From NCBI GenBank assembly GCA_032622095.1, contig CP136062.1, positions 36,828,918 through 36,892,917 of the forward strand: a DNA stretch of 64,000 bases. Direction: 5' to 3'. This stretch comes from Siphonodentalium dalli (taxonomy: Eukaryota > Mollusca > Scaphopoda > Gadilida > Siphonodentaliidae). The position numbers were made by a program, and so were the translations under genes. Position 1 is the stretch's first letter. Each line of letters begins with the position of its first letter. The notes under the pieces were generated by a model. The model saw only the letters and a program-made list of their open reading frames with translations, ran no database searches and was not told the origin of the DNA. Shown one piece after another: positions 57,834 to 64,000 of this stretch.

Positions 57834-60206
57834 GGGATGAATTTATCTGAAGTTAGAGCACTAGATATTAGGAATTTGCAATTTTCAGGTTCAATTTTTT
57901 ATCTCCCAGTTGGCCGAACCATGGTTGGCCCAGTGGATCCTGTTCTGTCCTGTGTCGGCGGAGAGTCCAAGACTAACTGTCAATTGAGAAATAGCCTACT
58001 GTAATGCACAGATAATACACACGTTGCATTTCATAATTCAAAGTCGTAAAAGGTATGTAACTCTGGTAATAATCGGCCGACAGTGCCCACGATTAATCTT
58101 CACACGTATTTTATGATTGTAAACATGTATAACAAATTTCATTCCATGCAGTTAACATTAACTAAAGTTAATCATCAGGAAATGAACACGCCCATGTCGT
58201 TATAATATCCACCAGGGTACCCCGAGTCACCACACCAAATTTGGCTGAACTCGGTCCAGGGGTCTGGGAGAAAAATCGCAGACAAACAGACATATAGACA
58301 ACTCCTCTTTTCGTATATAGATTTCAACTGGACACATAATTGCTACCAAAGGCTGATAATTGATTCTCACGTCTTACAGGGCGGCATTTTCTTATATGTG
58401 CGGCGCATGTTAGGACAGTGGACACACCGGACGATAAATACGGCAGTGCACGCGTATTGGCTTCATATTTGACAAGTATAATTTGAGGATGGCATCCAAA
58501 ACGGCAACTAAATTCGAAACTAATTATGGATATGTGGATTATAGAGGATGCTGATGAGTTCTGAACTTGAACCACACCTTTACCTAGCAATAGTATTTTC
58601 TACGAATAGTGCCACATATATGGGGTATATACGAGGTTTTTGTTTTTGGTCCAAAAATGTATATGATCATTCTGTTATCTTCCCGTGTGAATCCAGAGGT
58701 AGTTTAAACAGACAGCTTGGTCATGCTGAACAATCTTTCTGTTTAGGCATACAGGTAAGGTATATAACTCTTGCTCTCCAATTTTAATCGCTTTTGTTGT
58801 ATTCTGATGGTCACAATAGATCGAAAAATACTCTTTATACTAATACGTGGATTTTACATGCCATATTTACAATACAGTTTCAATATGGTTAATTTACTAA
58901 TTATACTGTTTATGGTAAAGTCTGAACGTAAAATAATTAAAGTTGCACATATTGTTTCGAATTTTGATTCTGCAAACCTGAAATATTTATTACACACCAT
59001 CAACCACTTAACTGTTTTAATACGGGACATTTAAAGTTATTCTGAAGGAAACAAAATAGTCCACCATTATTGTAGTTAAAGAAAGCAAATTTTCGGTCAA
59101 AGATATGTCAAGGTAGAAATTAATATCACTGCTTCGTCTTGCTGCTAAGTTGAACGGTGCCTAAAAAAGTGTCCCAACACAATATGTGCTTTAAATATTT
59201 CCGAAGGTCACTGGTAAGAAAGTAGGCCAGGTCATGGCAAAGACCGCTCTTCCATGTCCTGGATCGAGAGCATGAGTAAGTTCGTGTACTGTATTTACTC
59301 TTTTGTTATTCTGTGTTCACAATAAAAAAAAAATTAAAACAAACAAAAAGAAACAAATTATTATTCCATGCGCATGATATTGCGATAACAGGGAAATATG
59401 TTCAAAGCTAAGTGAACGATTTCCAACTGATTGTAAGTTCAATCCAACACTTTGGCCGTAAGTAGTAAAGTATGCGCCTTTTGGTCCAAAAACAACAAAT
59501 ACCCCACCAAATACAGGTTGTTTTATGTTTTATGCCAATATGGCAAAGGTGGAGTCAGACCTGATAACTTAGGACAAGGTACGCAAACACAGCACCAACC
59601 CATCGAACAGGGAGATAAAACGCTGGGTCGAATGGTAACCGGAAGGCGTGAACCCACGGCTATCTACAAGTAAACAAAAATGGTTAGGATAGTAGAACGG
59701 TTGATTATTCATCGATTATGTACATGATTAAGGCATATACATGTATATATTAATGAGGTTAATCCATGAGGTTAAATGTTATCGTCTCCCATTGGGCGAA
59801 TTGTTCACATAAATGTAGTTAAAGGTTATCGTAGTCCATTGGATTAGTATAGTTACACACACAATACTTAATTGCTATCGCAGTTCGGTGGTCGAGTAGT
59901 TATTTACACATGGAGTTAACGACTATCGTTATAAGTCGACAATATATAAAGAAGCACAATAAGTGCTATAGCAGATTAAACAACAGGTACATAACAACAA
60001 ATTTCCCACTCACTACGGGATGGAAAATCAAACTATGAAAACAATTTCTACATATATTTTGGACTTAAATCTGATGTTGTGTCAGGTATGATATTTCACA
60101 TTTCAAACTGTTTATTTTGTGTACCTAAGTTGATGAGGTGAGAGACCCTTCAACGCCTGTCGATATGTCTCTGTCGGTATACGTGAATATATATCCATTT
60201 ACTTAC
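57834..60206. other. Intron of lectin gene B (minus); no other gene recognised
   Basis: About 2.4 kb. A stretch at about 58200-58320 (ACCAAATTTGGCTGAACTCG, GGTCTGGGAGAAAAAT, ACAAACAGACATATAGACAA) resembles the 3' end of a common invertebrate interspersed repeat. The plus-strand frames at 58548-58787, 58771-59034 and 59452-59673 have no recognisable domains. Confidence 0.45.
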
Positions 60207-60377
60207 CGAACGGTGCTGTTTGCAGTTGCATTACGAGATAGTTGTACATGCATTGATTTGCTATCTCGACCAAATGCCCACCATCTTGCGCACACTGTAT
60301 AATTGCATCATCCCTCAAAACCTTTGTGGTTTGGTAGTGCTTTGTGCAGTAGGTCGGGTCGTATCCTGATGGACACC
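60207..60377 (-). CDS. Lectin gene B: first CTLD exon
   Basis: On the minus strand, acceptor GCTCGCAG|GG (60378) and donor TTCG|GTAAGT (60206). It is 171 nt, phase 1 at both ends. It encodes CPSGYDPTYCTKHYQ, LRDDAIIQCAQDGGHLVEI and NQCMYNYLVMQL, which aligns one-to-one with gene A's first CTLD exon (CPSGY-x-PTYCTK-x-Y, RDDAI-x-QC, DGGHLV-x-I). An extra Cys (NQC) is present here but not in gene A, which has NLT, a potential N-glycosylation site, at that place. Upstream exons (signal peptide, linker) are not found up to the window end, so the gene is partial here. Confidence 0.87.
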
Positions 60378-60481
60378 CTGCGAGCAAATCATTTAAGACA
60401 TTTTACTATATTCTGTATATTAATATCACAGTACCATGACTGCATGCTTGCTGTCGGATCACAGTTTCCAAATGAATTTAA

Positions 60482-60935
60482 CCCTTTACCCAACAGAACG
60501 GCCCTGTGCCAATGCATTTTCTTATATATGCGAGTCGACCATATATAAGAGAATGCATTGGCTTAACACATATTAAAAATGATAAAATTGTCAAAGAATG
60601 TAGAAAAATATTATAAAAAATGTTAAAAAATGTAAGAAAAAATTATAAAATTGTTAAAGAATGTAAGATAAAATGGTAAAAAGTGTTTAAAAAATAATTT
60701 ATTTAGGCCAATGCATTCTCTTATATATGCGAGGCGACCTATGGTCGACTCGCATATATAAGAGAATGCATTGGCACAGGACATAACTGTAACCATCACA
60801 ATGTGGTCAATGAACCGGTTCCAATGATATCGATATTTGTATGGTGTTATTGTCTACTTATTGAGACAGACCGAAGATATTTTAGGCTGTTGAATCTTTA
60901 TTTGGGCGTTTTTGGCCGCTTTGTTCGGTAAAGGG
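60482..60935. mobile_element. piggyBac-type MITE, copy D (454 bp), one hairpin damaged
   Basis: TTAA lies at 60478-60481 and 60936-60939. The left terminus is CCCTTTACCCAACAGAACGG; the right has one change (TTGTTCGGTAAAGGG). The first hairpin (about 60508-60562) has lost about 14 bp at its tip, leaving GCGAGTCGACC joined directly to ATATATAAGAG. The second (60709-60776) is intact. The A/T-rich spacer is expanded by duplicated TTATAAAATTGTTAAAG-type words, which explains the greater length. It lies upstream of lectin gene B's first CTLD exon, probably in an intron. Confidence 0.9.
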
Positions 60936-60939
60936 TTAA

Positions 60940-61187
60940 TAGGACGAATGATTTGTAAATTTAGAACATCAAACCACGGTCTGCCTGTGGAAATCGGTCG
61001 CTGGAATGGTAAAGATCTGAGGGAACGAACATGCCCGCTATGTACCGATAACAGACTAAGAGACGAATTACATTACCGCTATGAGTGTGAAGCACTTGAG
61101 CGGGAGAAAAAATGTCATTTTTCAGAAGATTATCTGAACAGACCAAGTTGCTCAATGTACAAGACCAGTGTCAAATATGGCGTCTGA
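60940..61187 (+). pseudogene. LINE 3'-end remnant (Cys/His-rich C-terminal region)
   Basis: The frame contains RTSNHGLPVEIGRW, RTCPLCTDN, RDELHYRYECEALE, the pattern of a C-terminal zinc-binding module of non-LTR retrotransposon ORF2 proteins. It matches the broken remnant at 22819-23234 (NH-x-LPVE, C-x2-C, DELH, C). It ends at TGA 61185, and no RT core is nearby. It begins immediately after the TTAA of piggyBac MITE D, so the MITE may have split a larger LINE fragment. Confidence 0.65.
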
Positions 61188-62637
61188 AACTTTATACATT
61201 TTTAAGCAGTTCGACGAAAACCAGCCTGGTTGACATAAATACTGTCTGAGCTATTTATTTATTACGTATGAAACCTTGAATGAATGCATATAATATTATA
61301 ATCGTAACTACATGATCACCAATTTCTCCATACACTTGTACATATTGTATATACTTGATACCGACGTTAGTATATATGTTATGTTAATCTCCATACGTAT
61401 CTGGCATGGATATGCAAATACATAATCGCATTGCCATGCATATTCATGCGATCTACATATATCTGACATTAGTATATTACAAAATAATCTTTAAAACCAA
61501 AATATTCATGACAAGAATGACTGGTTAGTACGCTTTTCATGCCATGAACTTGTATTGTATTTGGCTGATATGATTTTACAACATAATTGGGGAGAGCGTG
61601 CATGCATCGTTCCACGTTACATAACTTGTGCACCCGATGCCCTGTTGTGTGCCTTCCATTTGAAGTATATACCTGCAGATTTCTTTTGAATACCGCAATA
61701 TCTCACGAGTATCTGGAAAGAAATATCGAATTGTCTTTTGCAACCAGGTATTATATATTTTTCGTACCAAATAATGAGCTCATATATTACAACTGATAGC
61801 AAATACCAGACACCATTCGCATAATGCAACAGAAACTCATTATCTCCAGAAACAATGTACTTTCGGTCACGACAAATTGGTCGCGAAATTTAGTCCTTGG
61901 GCCATATCATGAGATATTTCTGGTATCCACTTAAAATATTATAGATATCCTCTCTTTAATTGTCTTCTAGATAAGAAGAAAACAGAACACATTTGCTTTG
62001 AATTGTTTACAAAATACTTTTGGGAGTTGGTGACTTTTTCCAAATATGACGGGTCTAAATCCTGAGCAAGGATCATTTGTATAAGACATATTTTATTGTC
62101 ACAATGTGGTCACTTCACCTCATGTAATCTGAGTAAATAATCACCTTTTGTATGGAATATTAAAAGCAACATTTCAGAGCTGACGAAACGCACAATACGT
62201 ATAGTTTAATATACTGATATTGAACTAATCCCAATGAAAAAGTCAAAGATACTAGCTTGCCCAGGGCTCTTATACTCATATACGACACACGTCCCGTCCC
62301 GGCTTATGCTCATTATCCCCAGTTGGAGCTGTCACTCCAATAGATTACCCTCACTGCGTCAACACAGTAACAGGTTTACCACCATTTATGGAGCAACGGG
62401 ATACTTCCGACAAGCCAAATACTTATGGGGAAATAGCGTCTGGTACTTGATATATACCCGGGAACACACCGTCGGTATCGTGTTATAGCTGCAGGGATAT
62501 GACGGGGTGCCTTATACAGCTAGTGTAGAAAAAACAACTGGTTGACCCACATTTCTGACCCTGATCAGCTGATAGGTAGCGAAGCGTTTTCAAGGGTAAC
62601 ATGAGTATGTCCGCAGTACAAAATAGTTCAACTTAAG
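61188..62637. other. No gene recognised
   Basis: About 1.4 kb of AT-rich spacer with no exon that I can support. Confidence 0.45.
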
Positions 62638-63110
62638 TAAGGATTTCGTCCAATTTGACAGCAAGGGTGGGTGGCCCGTCACAAATACCCATTAGAAGCA
62701 CCGCACACCGCACCCGGGATACAACCCCGAGGGAGTGAAACTGGTGTATGGACCATTATCAATAACGGTAAGAAACTCTGTCAATGTGACAGCATGGGTA
62801 CGTGGCCCACTCCAAAACCCCTTAGAATACCAACCCCTCACCCCGTATCGCGGGAGGTACCAACCCGATGGGGTGAAAATGGAGTATGGATCATTTTCGA
62901 GAACGGTAAGGATTTCGGCCAAATTGACGGCATGGGTGGGTGCCTCGCACCAAATATCCCATAGAAAGAACACACCCTCACCCGTGCCACCGTGTATAAA
63001 AAAAACTTGATCTACATATGGTATGGATCATTTTCGAGAACTGTAAGGATTTCTGCCAATTTGTCGGCATGGGTGGTTGGCCCACCATATACTCAATAGA
63101 AACATCCCAC
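62638..63110. repeat. Tandem repeat, about 131-139-bp period, 3.5 copies
   Basis: GTAAGGATTTCGTCCAATTTGACAGC-type sequence followed by ATGGGTGGGTGGCCC recurs at about 62639, 62771, 62907 and 63046. Units also share GGAGTATGGATCATTTTCGA. The overlapping frames on both strands are by-products. Confidence 0.85.
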
Positions 63111-63623
63111 ATCAATCCCCACCCCAATTGCCACATATAATTATTTCACCAGTCACCTTCACACCCATAAGGTGTGCGAGGTTCTGATCTATCTGCATGT
63201 CAAACAACGCGCACGCTTTCTAAGATCATCAGGAGTGAAAGTATCTGGAAATAAGCAGAATTTTCTGTCTCTGTACACATCCTTTAATGGAATATGGAAT
63301 TTGTAGATACGCTGTCTATCTTTAAAAAGATGGCACAATATCCGTAGTTCAATCAAACTTATATTAACAAGACACCACACACATGACGATGTTGTGATGT
63401 GCGCAAGTAGCTTGTGTAGGCATCGCCAACGAGCGCATTCTAGTTTTGTTCTGTTTGATGATCTGTCGGAATATTAGCCATGATCTATCAACAATTAGTG
63501 ATAATAAAACCCTCAAAATAACGGTCCTTTTGGAATTAAAATAAGAGTCCATGCTAAATCAACTTGAGCCTGGTTATGCGCTTAACTTTCTATTATGACA
63601 CGAATTAGTACAACGTCATGTTA
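63111..63623. other. No gene recognised
   Basis: About 500 bp without recognisable features. The minus-strand frames at 63189-63380 and 63364-63552 lack motifs. Confidence 0.4.
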
Positions 63624-63844
63624 TGGAATACTGGTAGGGCCACTTCCTAATGGAGCTTCTGGCGCGCGCCGAAAACATGCGCCATTAGTATCGCGCCGAA
63701 AGCGCAAAAAGCGCCAAAATGTGCAATATTATCGCATCTTTTGGCGTGTCTGGTGGCGCTTCGTTGCGCGCCAAAATGTGCGATACTATTGCATGTTTTT
63801 GCGAACCGAAAGCGCCATTAGGAAGGTGTCTTAATAGTATTCCA
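63624..63844. mobile_element. TA-flanked foldback MITE, 221 bp, with GCGC-rich core
   Basis: The termini TGGAATACT and AGTATTCCA are flanked by TA (63622-63623 and 63845-63846), as for Tc1/mariner-type insertions. The arms continue CACTTCCTAATGG and CCATTAGGAAGGTG. The interior is built of GCGCCAAAATGTGC, GCGCGCC and GAAAGCGC words in both orientations and is far richer in CpG than the surroundings. Confidence 0.78.
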
Positions 63845-63846
63845 TA

Positions 63847-64000
63847 TCTTTCGGTGGTGTACGTTAAGCGCGACCATTGTTCATTGTTTTGATCACATCA
63901 CTTGTGCACATCATTTTAGGTTTATCCGCGCCAAATTCAAGAATGCCTTTAGTTCCATTATGGTCGCGGAGAGTTCGATATTTATATGCATGATTCATTA
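63847..64000. other. No gene seen
   Basis: Window end, nothing recognised. Confidence 0.4.

Noticed and set aside
58545-58580. Hammerhead ribozyme (CTGATGAG at about 58551)
   Set aside because: The second conserved box (GAAA with flanking stem) is not found at the right distance.
62671-63010. Overlapping frames on both strands
   Set aside because: They are produced by the 131-139-bp tandem repeat.

Overview
This window looks like eukaryotic, probably marine-invertebrate (lophotrochozoan or mollusc-like) genomic DNA. It is AT-rich and gene-poor. Its recognisable coding pieces are short exons with GT/AG borders, and most of the rest is transposons, foldback elements, satellites and minisatellites. 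The taxon is an inference from gene style only; no sequence here fixes it. I saw no bacterial operon signal, CRISPR array, rRNA or intact tRNA gene.

Host genes: two convergent paralogous C-type lectin domain (CTLD) genes. Gene A (+) has a Thr-rich mucin-like linker exon (26331-26552), a first CTLD exon (30268-30435) and a terminal CTLD exon (31410-31615), all with matching phase-1 borders and a polyA signal downstream. Gene B (-) has a first CTLD exon at 60207-60377. Its terminal CTLD exon is present twice (55820-56022 and 53193-53395) because a 2,627-bp block (52580-55206 and 55207-57833) is tandemly duplicated with no difference that I found. Both genes lack visible 5' exons in the window.

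Mobile DNA: a Ty3/Gypsy-type LTR element (37319-47539) with 480/493-bp LTRs, a GAAT target duplication, a polypurine tract and an integrase. It has lost gag, protease, reverse transcriptase and most of RNase H. Its 3' LTR is split by a 4.8-kb Tx1/L1-like LINE (42324-47165) with a poly(A) tail and a 15-bp target duplication. Four copies of a piggyBac-type MITE (TTAA target sites, CCCTTTACCCAAC termini), each holding two 69-bp hairpins that are inverted copies of each other, lie at about 14.9, 16.6, 35.1 and 60.5 kb. There is also a tRNA-derived SINE nested in a 96-bp tandem repeat, a MITE with a TAGCAT duplication, several foldback elements (up to about 775 bp), and two LINE 3'-end remnants.

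Layout: 0-7 kb holds tandem repeats, SINE, MITE and a 280-bp dimeric satellite. 7-19.4 kb holds foldbacks and about 220-bp and 360-bp repeats with two piggyBac MITEs, then minisatellites. 19.4-26 kb is mostly empty, with a 2.1-kb inverted-repeat structure. 26-31.7 kb is lectin gene A. 31.8-35.5 kb is foldbacks plus a piggyBac MITE. 37.3-47.5 kb is the nested retroelements. 48-52.3 kb is diverged repeats and a large foldback. 52.6-60.4 kb is lectin gene B with the tandem duplication. 60.5-64 kb is a piggyBac MITE, a LINE remnant, a 135-bp tandem repeat and a TA-flanked MITE.
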